Made by a program: the position numbers and the translations under genes. From contig OY754978.1 in NCBI GenBank assembly GCA_963576475.1, positions 19,289,678 through 19,353,677 on the forward strand: a stretch of DNA of 64,000 nucleotides, given 5' to 3'. The notes beneath the pieces are model-generated. The model searched no databases and was not told the origin of the DNA. It saw only the letters and a program-made list of their open reading frames with translations. Position 1 is the stretch's first letter, and every line of letters begins with the position of its first letter. Positions 32,957 to 44,255 of the stretch are shown here, piece by piece. This DNA is from Molanna angustata. Lineage: Eukaryota > Arthropoda > Insecta > Trichoptera > Molannidae.

Positions 32957-33138
32957 GAGGGCAAGTATGGTTCAACCGATGAAATCAAAACCCTCACGAT
33001 TACCCATATCATGGATGTAATTATTATATGGAGTTCTATAATATAATTATATGTCATAGAACTCCATATGATAATTATATCCATGATATGGGTAATCACG
33101 AGGGTTTTGATTTCGCCGGTTGGACCAGACTTGCCCCC
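32957..33138. mobile_element. Palindromic MITE (foldback), about 180 bp
   Basis: The outer arms are GGGCAAGTATGGTTCAACCG and the complement GGTTGGACCAGACTTGCCC. Inner arms include GATTACCCATATCATGGAT and ATATGGAGTTCTAT. It folds along its whole length and has about ten mismatches. Half copies are at 15515 and 62166. Confidence 0.85.
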
Positions 33139-33183
33139 CAGATTTGATCTTAAAATGCAAATAAAAAATGAGTTTTCGAACCT

Positions 33184-33395
33184 TTTTAACGCACGCGATA
33201 GTTGCCTTACTATATAAAGTAATATAATATATACCATTTTAACGCACGCGATAGTTGCCTTACTATATAAAGTAATATAATATATACCATTTTAACGCAC
33301 GCGATAGTTGCCTTACTATATAAAGTAATATAATATATACCATTTTAACGCACGCGATAGTTGCCTTACTATATAAAGTAATATAATATATACCA
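33184..33395. repeat. Tandem array, 4 x 53 bp
   Basis: Four units start at 33184, 33237, 33290 and 33343. Each contains AACGCACGCGATAGTTGCC then an AT-rich TATAAAGTAATATAATATAT segment. Units look identical by eye. Single versions of the GC-rich core occur in the two other family A copies (42720 and 54412). Confidence 0.95.
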
Positions 33396-33400
33396 TTTTA

Positions 33401-33670
33401 AAATATAAATTTGGCCTTGTTACCATGTAGGTACCTGTGAGGCGAAAAATAAAGGCTATTTCAACTGATAATGATGGGTAAAATAAAGGGACACCGAGAA
33501 AGACGTCAAATGTCATGTACCTACATACATAAAAAATAATTTGATTTTCACCTATTATGGAGTTCTACAATATGTAACGCTATCGCGATCGGTAAAATCA
33601 GAATAAATTCTGGTCCTTGTACTAAATATTTTTCTGTGCAGTATGTAGAAAAAAAAACACATCTCTGATA
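33401..33670. other. Short spacer with a fragment resembling the palindromic MITE centre
   Basis: TATGGAGTTCTACAATATG at 33556-33574 resembles the centre of the 32957-33138 element. Nothing else was seen. Confidence 0.35.
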
Positions 33671-33671
33671 G

Positions 33672-33983
<312 letters not shown>

Positions 33984-35140
33984 GAGGACTACATACAGCG
34001 TATAATAAATATTAAAGCCAATTACAGGTTGTCACTCGAGTTATTATAGTATATTAAGATAAATAAGGAATAGATACATAGTTACATATTATGGTGAGAT
34101 ATTGTGTGAGTGATATGTGAAATTGTAGGTATATATAAATGTGTACAGTATATTAAGTGTTGAGTTTGATTCTGAGGATGAAATTTTAAGTCTGAAATAT
34201 ATATATGAAATATATTGTGTATAGGTATTACAGATTCTGTAGATTAGTGCATGTTGAACATAGTTGGTGTTTTGAGTGGTTAGGTGGAAAAGAGGAGTGT
34301 GTCTATTTCTACGGGTAGGGATGTTGAAAGGTATATAATCATACAGGCACCAAAGGTATACTAGAAAAAAAATTATTGCATGCAACCTTGTTAAAAATAA
34401 AGACAGATCCCTAAAATAGGACATACCTGTCTAACTTTTTTGAATAATTAGTATTTTGAACTAGATCTGAACTCGAACCAAAACAATTTTGTATTGTGTA
34501 TCGAACTTACAAACCTTCCGGGTTTGTCCTATCAGAATAATATTAATACTTTAATAATAATTTCACGCTGTAATTTAACTGACAACTAAGAAGAAATAAG
34601 TATCGTGTCAGCGATAGTAGTTAATAATAAAAGTGAGTATAGCGATAATAATTTTAATGCGCTGAAAAGCAACATTCAAATTGGTTTGAGTAATATTATA
34701 ATTATGCTCGCGTGCCACGTTCAACTCAAATTATTATTCCGAACGACCAAAAGCCAAATTTCAAAATATTCACCTATTGTCTGGTAAAATTTTAATAGTA
34801 CACTTTGCGAGATCAAGTAGTGGCAACGCCCTTGTCCGACATAAATACCATGGTATTATTTCGAAACATCTACTTGTGAAATTTCGTCTGCCTTTTTCTC
34901 GTTTGTCAGTTGTGTACGTGCATCACACGATATTGTTGTTACGATAACCGATTGTTGAAACATTTTTTAAAAAAATATTAGGATTGGGGAATAAAAAAAC
35001 TGTTCTAAACTTTCTGAAAAGGGGCGGACAAATTGAATAGTAGTTTAGAAATTAAATGTGGCATTTTTGTTTTACCATACACTTTGATTAGATTTACTTT
35101 CGTTCTCATAATGTAAGATTAACATTGTTTATTTGTTGTT
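33984..35140. other. AT-rich intergenic sequence, nothing recognised
   Basis: A 111-codon minus-strand frame (34089-34424) has no recognisable domain. Confidence 0.4.
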
Positions 35141-35143
35141 TAT

Positions 35144-35966
35144 TTGTATGCGTTTGGAACACGTGAAGCACTAATGGCTATTAACGTAAATTTGCAAAAA
35201 TGCCGTGACCAAAGAAAGGAAATATTTGCCTGCTTTATTGACTACGAAAAAACATTTGATAGGGTGAAACATGCTGATTTGATACAAATGCTTGCCGATT
35301 GTAACATTGATTCCAAAGACCTAAATTTTATCAAGAACCTCTATTGGTTTCAAAAAGCCGAAATGAGACATGGGAGTGAGAAATCAAATGCAATCACCAT
35401 TCAACGAGGAGTAAGACAGGGTTGTATTCTGTCCCCGTTATTGTTTAATCTCTACTCCGACTATGTCTGTAAAAGAGCCCTCAGTAACACCGAGAAAGGT
35501 CTCAAGATAAATGGAGTCCTAATCAACAACATTAGATATGCAGACGATACTGTACTACTAGCTGACAGTGTTGATGATCTTCAAGATCTCCTTGACCTTG
35601 TTGACGAATCCGGTAAAAGATTGGGACTAACAATTAATATTAGTAAAAACAAATGGATGACTTTCGGGCGGCTGGTTTACACTGGATGCATTTGATGCTG
35701 GTTTACACTGGATGCTTATCAATGATGCATTTGATCGGCCGCAGCGTCGAAAGAGTGGAGAAGTTTAAATACCTCAGCAGCATGCTCACGCAAACCCTTG
35801 ACCCGGATGAGGCTAAATGCAGAATTGAGGCAGCAAGAGCTGCATTTAATAAAATGAAAACACTCTTCTGTAACGACAACATAAACCTGAAACTTCGACA
35901 AAGAATGATAAGATGCTATGTGTGGTCTGTTTTATTACATGGATGCGAGACGTGGACTAAACGCTA
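35144..35966 (+). pseudogene. 5'-truncated LINE reverse transcriptase with YADD box
   Basis: This is a second non-LTR family. The first frame (35144-35695) has FACFIDYEKTFDRVKHADLI, GVRQGCILSPLLFNLYSD and IRYADDTVLLADS, giving all palm motifs (first Asp, GVRQG, YADD). Near 35670 the frame shifts. The C-terminal part (35740-35966) continues with FKYLSSMLTQTLDPDEAKC, INLKLRQRMIRCYVWSVLLH and GCETWT. The endonuclease and RT N-terminus are missing. The apparent initiator is a TTG and has no meaning in a truncated copy. A related C-terminal piece lies at 61850-62125. Confidence 0.9.
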
Positions 35967-35967
35967 A

Positions 35968-36090
35968 GTATTGTACCAATTTAACTTCAGTGACTTCACG
36001 TTGCTCGGGTTGGTTGGAAGAATGTGCCTTATGGCAATAAACCCGCCTTTGTACACATCTACATAAATTACATAATAATAATAATATAAA
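35968..36090 (+). repeat. LINE 3'-UTR-like tail
   Basis: CTTCAGTGACTTCACGTTGC, TCGGGTTGGTTGGAAGAATG and TTATGGCAATAAACCCGCC are followed by an ATAATAATAATA end. The first block recurs inverted at 45244-45300 and the second at 44978. It may be the true 3' end of the 35144 LINE. Confidence 0.55.
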
Positions 36091-38270
36091 AATATCAAAT
36101 GAGTTTGAAAACAATCTGCGACATGGCGAAAAGTTACAAAATCAGGTGATGAACTTCCTATCATATGTGATTAAAAATAAGGATCAAAGAATATCTTCGT
36201 AGTATTTAGTTAAAATACTTCATTTCATTTTCATTTAATGGAGTAGGAAGATTTTTTTAATGTAAGTACCTATGTTATTTCATTTACGATGATAATTGCT
36301 ATACCTGGGTTAAAGCCTACATACGTTCACGAGTAGGTAGGTACCTACAATTTTTTATTATAATTCTACTGTTAATTTTAGAAATGTTAAAATTTGACCG
36401 TGTGAGATATGCATATGTATGCTTGAATAAATACAGCAAACAAACTGAACCGTACAAAAATTAAAATAAACAATGTCAGTAAACTTTTCGTCATGATGAT
36501 ACGTCCATCCCTATTGCACGCCTCGTCGGTTCTTCGAGCGCGAGCGTGACACCGATACGTTTTGTACGGTAGTGTACTGTTCACGTTTTGTCTTATCTAA
36601 TGATCGACACGCATTATTTTTGTATTTAACGTGTGTTTAATATAATACGGAATCAGGGAAAAGACCGTCGAAACGGGAACATGACGTGTGACAGCGTGAC
36701 GGACAGCCCGCGTTTTTTTTTTTCAAATTTGGAAATGCGGCAGACACGTGATTGTTGTAAACTTTTCTCCAAATTGACGTGCAATCATAGAAATTTGACA
36801 AAACACAAAACACAAAACACGAAACGCGAAATACTTGTTCTTTTGTTTTGTAGCTATTGTGGGCGAAATGAAATGTAGGTGTTCGAGTTTCAAAGTTACG
36901 TAAGAACTTGTTATTTTATTTGAAAATGAAACTATGTTGCTTCTTTATGATTTTTTTGTTGTACAACGACCCCAAAACTGGTAATACCTAGTGGGGTGAT
37001 GTTGATCATTTGATACCTATATAATTATAAATTGTACTCAATAAGCGAATAAAATGAATAAATTTATTAAAATTTAAATGTAAATTTATAATCTACATTC
37101 TAGTATTGCTGATTACGGTGTTTTTAAACGCACATCGCGTTTTTTTTTTAATCGCATGTTTACAGTAAAAGTGGAGTGAACCAATTCCTATCAAAGATTA
37201 GAAGACTATTCGCCATAAGTACGGTGCCTATCTTCACTTTCAGTCAGGGGCGTGCCTCGAACCTTCGGACTAGGCAACCCTGAAATATATTGTGAATAAA
37301 TGTCGGAATTTTTAATGTTTTCTTTAGCATCGTTGTTCACTTGAGTGGCCATGGAAATATTTGAAAATTGCATGCCAAAATAATATAAAGTTTACAGTCG
37401 TGGCCCTGTCAAGCATCGTATCTACATACAGTTCAATTTTTATCTTGTAGTATATGTAGTTTCAATAACAGACAAAATTATTAGGACTTAAATTTCTTAG
37501 CTTATCTAATATTCATAGGCAAACCAAGATTTTCGGCTTCCATTACAATTCCGCTACTGCTTTCAGTGTACGGTGAGATAACTGTTTTTCTCCTTGTAAT
37601 CATCTCTCTTTGGCACCTAAGTTTCAGGGTTTTCCGGATTCATGTGTACTCTAGGTTATTAGTCCCCATAAGTAGAAAGAGTAGTGGAGGGGGGAAGAAC
37701 AATACTTATTTCTAAGAATACTATAGTTTTCAAATAAAGAGGCATTATCGCATCAGATAGTAAGTTTAATACATTTATATTTGATTGGGAATTGTGCTCA
37801 TGACGACGTGACATAAGTTTAACATCTTACTACTTTGCTATGACGGTCGATTAACCGACCAAACGCACTAATGTTTGATTTACACAATAATAAATGCAAT
37901 AGGCAGAGCTTTTTTTAAGAATGAATATTTCCTTGTGACAGGAACATATACATCCTCATAATTGCCTATATGATTGTGCTATGAGTGAACGAAATCGATT
38001 GTGGCAGGATTCGAACACGCGACCACTGTAATACTAATCCAGCGAGCTAACTGCTCTGCCACCACAATAGGTATTAATGTCATATGTCATCATTTTTGAC
38101 AAAATAAAACATCATGTTCAAAATATTATACAATGGGCATGATGACTAATTTTGAAAAACTATCTCACGATGTTTTTACGCATTCACTGTTTTCAAATAT
38201 ACCTATATACATTTCTACATAAAATAAAGGTTTAGTAGCAAAAATCGCCATTTTAAAATCAAATTTGACA
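36091..38270. other. Intergenic sequence; one SINE2 copy inside (37914-38072)
   Basis: GC-richer patches at 36500-36570 and 36650-36790 have no recognisable coding content. 37245-37285 (CAGGGGCGTGCCTCGAACC) resembles the ends of some insect DNA elements, but no partner end was found. Confidence 0.4.
37914..38072 (-). mobile_element. SINE2 copy
   Basis: Reverse complement of the family: GAACGAAATCGATTGTGGCA, GGATTCGAACACGCGACCAC (box B) and GAGCTAACTGCTCTGCCACC (box A). Confidence 0.85.
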
Positions 38271-38320
38271 TTTACGCCAAAAAACGCTTGTAGTATCATG
38301 GCGGCTGCCGACCCTGACGG

Positions 38321-38328
38321 TGACGTCA
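38321..38328. promoter_or_regulatory. CRE-like TGACGTCA
   Basis: Palindromic TGACGTCA, 20 bp downstream of an ATGGCGGCTGCC motif (38298) and about 65 bp upstream of the THAP-like frame. Similar pairs occur at 40.1 and 40.8 kb. Confidence 0.4.
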
Positions 38329-38390
38329 CGATATTGTAAACTGCATATCACTACTATATGTAATATATGTATTCTAGGACGATTTGTGTA

Positions 38391-38567
38391 TTTATAATCA
38401 ATTCAAAAGTGCATAAGTGTTGTGCGGTCCCTAAATGTACAAACACGACGAAAAAAACACCTACTGAGGTATATGTTTTCGTCCCACGCGAAAAAAAAGA
38501 GAAATATATGATTAAATTTCGCACGGCGAGACACAAGTGTATTTTATTAAGTACGCGTTTACAATGA
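38391..38567 (+). pseudogene. THAP-like zinc finger, N-terminal half
   Basis: The frame reads KCCAVPKCTNTTKKTPTEVY then VFVPREKKEKYMIKF. This is the C-X4-C opening and FP-type strand of a THAP DNA-binding domain as found in insect proteins and P-type transposases. The second zinc pair (C-X2-H) is missing because the frame ends at TGA after TRLQ. The codon before HKCC is GTG, where a Met would be expected. It could be a first exon, an old transposase fragment or a coincidence of low-complexity sequence. Confidence 0.45.
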
Positions 38568-38569
38568 AG

Positions 38570-39290
38570 TACAGTATTTGCTCCCCCACTTTTAGCTCTC
38601 AATAATATAATATTTACCATTATTTAGGCAATAAGCATATAAAGAACTTCATTAATGTCCAAACGTCAAAATAGGCCATCATACGTTTCCCGCGTATGTT
38701 TTTAGCTTATGAACACATAATGTAGAGAGAAGAAGGAGCATATTTTATCGATTTTCGAGATGTAAGTTGTATTTAAATTACAGATAAATAAAGTACTTAT
38801 ATGTACTTATTATTAAGTTTTTACGTTTCGAAATTCTGATGAACAAAAGTCTTTGTTCGACGCAAAGAAATATCCGACCATCAAAAGTTCCATTCTAGTT
38901 AAGAGTAGTTAAGACAGGCAGAAAAATAACTACTATGGCTGCTATTGCTAAAAATAACGATAGCAGATAAATATAGCTTGTTATGAACACAATACAAATA
39001 ACGAGCGCTATGTAATAATTCGTATGCTGCTAAAATTGTAACGATGTTTTAAAACGCATGCTTCGCGTAATCGCCGTCGTTTCGCAAATCACTTCATTGC
39101 ATGAAAAAAATATAGCTTGCTAGTTTAGTTTGGCAGTGACCAGCATCATAACATGTCGAACGTTCGTCAGCTCACCATCGCGTGACAAAATTGTAGAATA
39201 CTAAAACTAAATTAGTTTACCATACGTTGCGAGCGTTCATTATTTATTTATTTATTCAATAAAAACTAAGTTACATACAAAATACAATTA
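38570..39290. other. Intergenic sequence, nothing recognised
   Basis: The phrase TATAGCTTGTTATGAACACA (38976) recurs in part near 40738. No other features. Confidence 0.4.
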
Positions 39291-39295
39291 ACATA

Positions 39296-39896
39296 GGCCC
39301 GATATTACAGTCGGCCCTCAACTCATTGAGTTTGCCAAACTCAAGATTAATGTTAAGGGGAGATTGAATCCATTTCCGTATTACAGTGCAATATGACATG
39401 TCAGTTACTAAATCTTCAATTATAGACATATTTCACTTTTTCTGTGGTCTGTCAAATTTAAATAACCTCAAATAATACGAAATACAAAACGGGACGCTAC
39501 GACTTTAAATACCATTGTTTTACTATCCAACATGGAAAATTTAATTTTTTTCACCAAAATAATGCTTTTAAATGCCCGTGTTCGTTTCAATACGGCTGTC
39601 AGTTTGTTTTGTTGTGTGGCGCCACCTTCGATATAACTAACGCCTTTAGTGATACAACACTGAATCTACACACGTTGCCTAACGCCTCTAGTGATAGAAA
39701 CTGAAACTACACGAGTTGCCTAGCAAATGACAGTTGACTCACAGTTAAGTACTTAATCTGCCAGAAACGTTGAGTTAAATATTTGTCGTTTTAGTGACGT
39801 ATTTGAGGGAAGATTGGGTCTAAACGGACACTGTAATACGCTATATTTTTGTAAAACTTGAGTTTAGCTCTTAAACTGACACTGTAATACCGGCCC
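39296..39896. mobile_element. Non-autonomous DNA element with nested inverted ends, about 600 bp
   Basis: The outer ends are GGCCCGATATTACAG and CTGTAATACCGGCCC. A second inverted pair, CCGTATTACAGTGC (39380) and GACACTGTAATACG (39826), lies inside. TA flanks each end loosely. No ORF. The superfamily cannot be assigned. Confidence 0.6.
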
Positions 39897-40099
39897 ATAG
39901 TGTTCCCCGATAGGTAGGCGAGTATCTAGGTAAATTGAAACTATTTGCTTTGATGAATCCTTGTTCCATTTATATTTGATTTGTTTTAGTTTTAAGTATC
40001 TAATTAAAATATTAATATATCGATAACACCAAAAAAAAAACATAGTCCAGACCGACAATTAATGCGTATATTGTATTGAAGACTATCAGAAGAATTGAC

Positions 40100-40308
40100 G
40101 CGACCATACTATGACGTCGTGCGCTCTGATTGTTTTTTCTCATAAAATGGCGGACTAACACATTTTGTAGTTTTATATTTATATTATTATTATTATTATT
40201 CACTCCTTTAAAATGAAAATAAGTACATTTTTTAAATCTTTATAACCTATTTTATTTTTTAAAATCATAATTTCAATGATTTTTTTCTTACAGTCATCAC
40301 ACCTATTA
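40100..40308 (+). repeat. Duplicated module, copy 1 (CRE/CCAAT/ATGGCGG)
   Basis: ATGACGTCGTGCGCTCTGAT, AAAATGGCGGACTAACACAT, then an AT-rich stretch ending CTTACAGTCATCACACC. Matches 40788-40992 at about 80-85% by eye, in the same orientation. Confidence 0.75.
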
Positions 40309-40787
40309 CATTACATTATATTTTTTTTAATATATTAATCATTATATGTATATGAATCATAACATTTATCCCATATGTATATCTTATTATATTCTGATCT
40401 ACTAGATTCATCATAATAAATACATTGTGTATTTCTATTTCAACCTCATATAACACTGTACAACTCCCACAAACATCATCATTACTGTACATAACAAAAT
40501 CAAAGAAACAATATAATAACATAATTTTATTTTATAATCAAGCAATGAAAGCCACCAAGTTATTTATTTCTGAAACGTTAAATATTCTCCACCACGTTAC
40601 AATACTCGGTGCGTGTTATAACAGATGCGTCAACGATTCAATAGAGCGGATAGCGATATTATTTGGTTTATTGTCCCAAATAAACCAAATAAATCAATAA
40701 ATAAAAATAGCATGTTAAAAATAAGCAGCATATTCCATATAGCTTGTTATGAAAAAAATAGCCATTTCGAACAACACAATATGACAG
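40309..40787. other. AT-rich spacer between the two modules
   Basis: Nothing recognised. Confidence 0.4.
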
Positions 40788-40992
40788 TAGCAATATGGTG
40801 ACGTCATGCGCTCTGATTGGTGTTTCACATAAAATGGCGGACTAACATATTTTGTATTTTTATTTTAATAATATTAATATTATTCGCTCTTTTAAAATGA
40901 AAATAAATATATTTTTTCAAATCTTTATAACATATTTTATTTTATAAAATCATAATTTTTATGATTTTTTCTTACTGTCATCACGCCTATTG
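40788..40992 (+). repeat. Duplicated module, copy 2 (CRE/CCAAT/ATGGCGG)
   Basis: TGACGTCATGCGCTCTGATT, an ATTGG (inverted CCAAT) and AAAATGGCGGACTAACATAT, then the same AT-rich run to CTTACTGTCATCACGCC. It has an intact CRE where copy 1 has TGACGTCG. Confidence 0.75.
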
Positions 40993-40999
40993 GCAGACA

Positions 41000-42345
41000 T
41001 GCTTCATAGGTAGGTACAACAGATTCGGTACAGCCAACTGAATTTGATTATTTAAAAAAAAAGAGATATATAATATACACTGATTTGTAAATTGTATTAA
41101 CTTCATTTTGTATACTTAATAATTTTGTAAATATATATTTTTTTGTTTTTAAATGTCTCCTTTACACACGAATGCTTGAACTCTCGTAAAGGGCAATATG
41201 TTTTAAATTAGGTACTGTGCATCTTTTTGTGTATTTTGTGGTTGTCCTTTTTTATGTGTTGTATCATTTGAATAAAATAAAAATAATTATTTGAATAAAA
41301 TAAAATACAATGGCTTTTGTAATCATTTTATAGTGATTATTTATATTGAAAATATAATTTTTGTATTATCACTTGTAAATGTAGTGCCTCCGAACAATAG
41401 CGAAATAATTAAAATTAATAATACACAATCAAAGCGACGCCGCGTAACACAAAACAAACGGGCAGCAAAAAAAACAATAGTTTAATCAAAATTCAGACAA
41501 AACGTCCTGTCCCGTACTATGTATACTGTGTTTAATATACATAACGTAGGTACCTACTCTTTTGTCGGACCCGTTCAAGTGAATCAGTACATTTTATTAT
41601 TATGGAAAATATTACATTAAAGTGTAGGGGAATTTCGACAATGTTACAATGGAATATTATAATAATAGAGACCAAAATTATTATCATTACCAAAGGCAGC
41701 GTCTAATTAAAAACGAAATTTAATATTATGTTATTTTATATCGTTGTTCGTGACGTTTTTTTGTTACCCAAATAATATTGTATAAAAAAAATACACCCGA
41801 ACGGAATCGAAATTATTTCAATAGCTTGAATAATTAAAATTGATATTACATATGTAGTACCTAGAGTCTAGAGTGTATTCTGTATGGCTATTGTTGTCGT
41901 AAAAATTACAATTGCTTTTATTGTTTTCCGAGTGAGCATTGGTTAGCTGTGTTTGGAAGTAAATTATTATCAAGTTTTCAATTAATATTTTTATAGAGTG
42001 ATATTTTTCGGACATTGTCCATACGTTGAATTTGGGCCTGGTTGGTATGTTATATTATATTTTATATAAATAGCTATATAAAAAAAACAATTTTCATCTT
42101 CTTTCTTCCCTAGTTCCCAGTTCATCTGATGCTGGCACTCCATTCCCCGCTATGAACATTCACTGTGTGTCTTTCAGACCTGAATCTTCTATGCAGTCAG
42201 CTGATCTTCTGTCAATGTTGACCCACTGCGAAGGTAGTTTCTGAAACTTTTAAAAAATAATATAAGTGATTTTGAAATTTTCAAACTAAATTTTTTGTAT
42301 TAAAAATAAGAATTACTTGGAAATAAATTATATTCGTTTCAAAAA
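41000..42345. other. Intergenic; 3'-UTR-like AT tail near 41090-41290
   Basis: 41090-41290 ends in repeated TTGAATAAAATAAAA and looks like a polyadenylated 3' end. A short plus-strand frame ending in SKRRRVTQNKRAAKKTIV (41432-41485) is basic, but no gene could be built around it. Confidence 0.35.
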
Positions 42346-42349
42346 TCAT

Positions 42350-42780
42350 TTTTCGGTTAAGAGGATATATAAACCTAAACACCCCAATATGAAATCAAAT
42401 TTCGCTTCTATTGAGTGTAAAAAGTATAAATTAAATATTTCTCTAGTGAATTTTGGTCACTTAATTTTAAAATTCAGCATAAAGTCCCCTAAAAAGTTGT
42501 TATATTAATCTTTTTATACCAGCATTTTTTAAATAACTCCATAATTGTGTGTCGTACAGTAGGTACCTAATAAATCTTTTATAAGCTTGAAGAGTTCATA
42601 AAATCAATGTGAAAGTTCGAAGTTTTTTTTTCGCTTTATGGCAAGTTTGTTCTTAAAATGCAAAAAAATAAACAAATTTTATATTTCCAATAATATTTGA
42701 ATTACGTATAAGCCCTTTAAAACGCACGCGATAGTTGCTTCATATTACCACGTAATATTGTATTAGGCGATTTAAATATG
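42350..42780 (+). repeat. AT-rich repeat family A, copy 2
   Basis: Shares AAATATTTCTCTAGTG, the AATAACTCCATAATT-like stretch, TTCTTAAAATGCAAAAAAAT and AACGCACGCGATAGTTGC with copies 1 and 3, in the same order. It has only one copy of the 53-bp unit core. Confidence 0.65.
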
Positions 42781-44075
42781 GCAGATTTTCAGTCATAATG
42801 TTTTAAGCCCTCTTAATGGAAGATTATCCAGTAAAATTCACAAATTGATAAAAAAATCAATGATAGATATACATATTTTATTTTATCACATAAAACACGA
42901 GTATTCAACATTGTATGTACAATGTACAATACATAGTCTTGCAAATATAACAAACGGGTTTGCAAAACATAGTCTTGGTCATATGACAACAAATGAAAAC
43001 ATGATTTTTGGCCTTGCTCATCACAATATTTGAAATTTGAAGTAGGTACTAAGAAATATCATACATTGCATCTATCACGCTTTGGTTACCATACAAACAC
43101 TTAACTCCGCTATTCGCTACAATTAATAATTTAAACAAGCTTTTCGGGACACACGGAGTTCATTATTTGTTTTTTTGTTTTCGTTTGTTTCTTTCTCGAT
43201 TCAATTTGTACAGAATAAAAGATAAATTAGTCGTTATCTTCAAATACTTATTTATTTCTTACCTACCGAGAGAGATTGTTTTTAATTTATCTTTCCTGTC
43301 AGGAACGATTGATTGAAGATGTTTGCCGCGCATCAGACTGTGAAAAGAGATAACAATATTTTAATAAGAAACACAGGTAGACGTACCTATTAGAGCTGAC
43401 AAATATTCGAGATATAAATTACCTATTCGAATATTCGAAAAAAAAACAAATTAACAATTGAAAAATAAATATCCGTTAAGAATTACATGCATTTACGCTA
43501 AATTAAGGGAATGTAGGACGAGGACGTATATGCCTTGTTATACAAGAACAGATAAAAAAATAAACAAAAATAGCTTCTTCTTGTTGGCTTTGGAAACATG
43601 TTATATTTTTAAGAAGTTTGCCCCTTCCGCAAGCCCTTTTGTGATGCCGACATCCATCTATTTCTTCTTTTTTTGGTGGTCGTTTACCAATATTTATTTG
43701 TAGAGACACAAATAGCATTTAATAAAAATATCTAAAAATAAAACTTAAAAATTCTTGTTGAATGACACTTACATAATTCTTCATAATAATTGTTAACAAG
43801 ACATCCTGATTTCCATAAAATTGTAGCCATTCTCTATGCTCAAAGATTCACTTCTTGAAGTGTGAAGTTTAAAATTGATTTCTACAAACTCATATTTCAT
43901 AATCACAATATGACCGAAAATTATTCGAATATTGAATACCGAATATTCTATTAGGAAGCTCTACATCCTATAGATTGTGGACGGTAGACACTTAAAATGA
44001 ATACACCGACCAACTATAAATCACGTAAAAAGAGGAACATTGATTTCAAATCATTTCGCGTATTTTGTATGAATA
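42781..44075. other. AT-rich intergenic sequence, nothing recognised
   Basis: Open frames at 42845-43033 and 43458-43718 have no recognisable domains. TTCGAATATTCGAA-type short inverted repeats occur near 43410-43440 and 43925. Confidence 0.4.
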
Positions 44076-44079
44076 TAAC

Positions 44080-44255
44080 AAGTGAATGCCCTGAGAAGAT
44101 TTGGACGTATTAAAAGAATAAAAGATGGACGGATGACAAATAAATAAATAAATAAATGTGCAAGGGGTGGAATTATAAGGATTAGACACCCTAGAAAGGG
44201 GGGGCATGACTATGTGAATGATATTCTAAATGAAGGAAACATAAACTTGAATTTT
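44080..44255 (+). pseudogene. Fragment of the RTE-like LINE C-terminus
   Basis: The plus strand gives NALRRFGRIKRIKDGRMTNK, then, after an AAAT microsatellite expansion (44137-44158) and shifts, DILNEGNIN. It is collinear with NALRWFGHIERMND...DILNEGNIR in the intact LINE at 714-1579. Confidence 0.75.

Larger units (their letters stand above)
32490..33400 (+). repeat. AT-rich repeat family A, copy 1, with nested insertions
   Basis: Blocks shared with 42350-42780 and 54050-54450 are AACAGTGTGTTTTTCTAAAA, TTTTCAACATTTCTCTAGTG, TCTTAAAATGCAAA and AACGCACGCGATAGTTGCC, in the same order. This copy is interrupted by a SINE1 (32728-32890) and a palindromic MITE (32957-33138). It ends in a four-unit tandem array. 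No coding capacity. Confidence 0.7.

Noticed and set aside
33184..33395. CRISPR array
   Set aside because: The 53-bp units are identical throughout, with no variable spacer.
41291..41485. Basic-tailed frame as a host exon
   Set aside because: Only the last 18 residues look protein-like; no homologous motif and no supporting structure.
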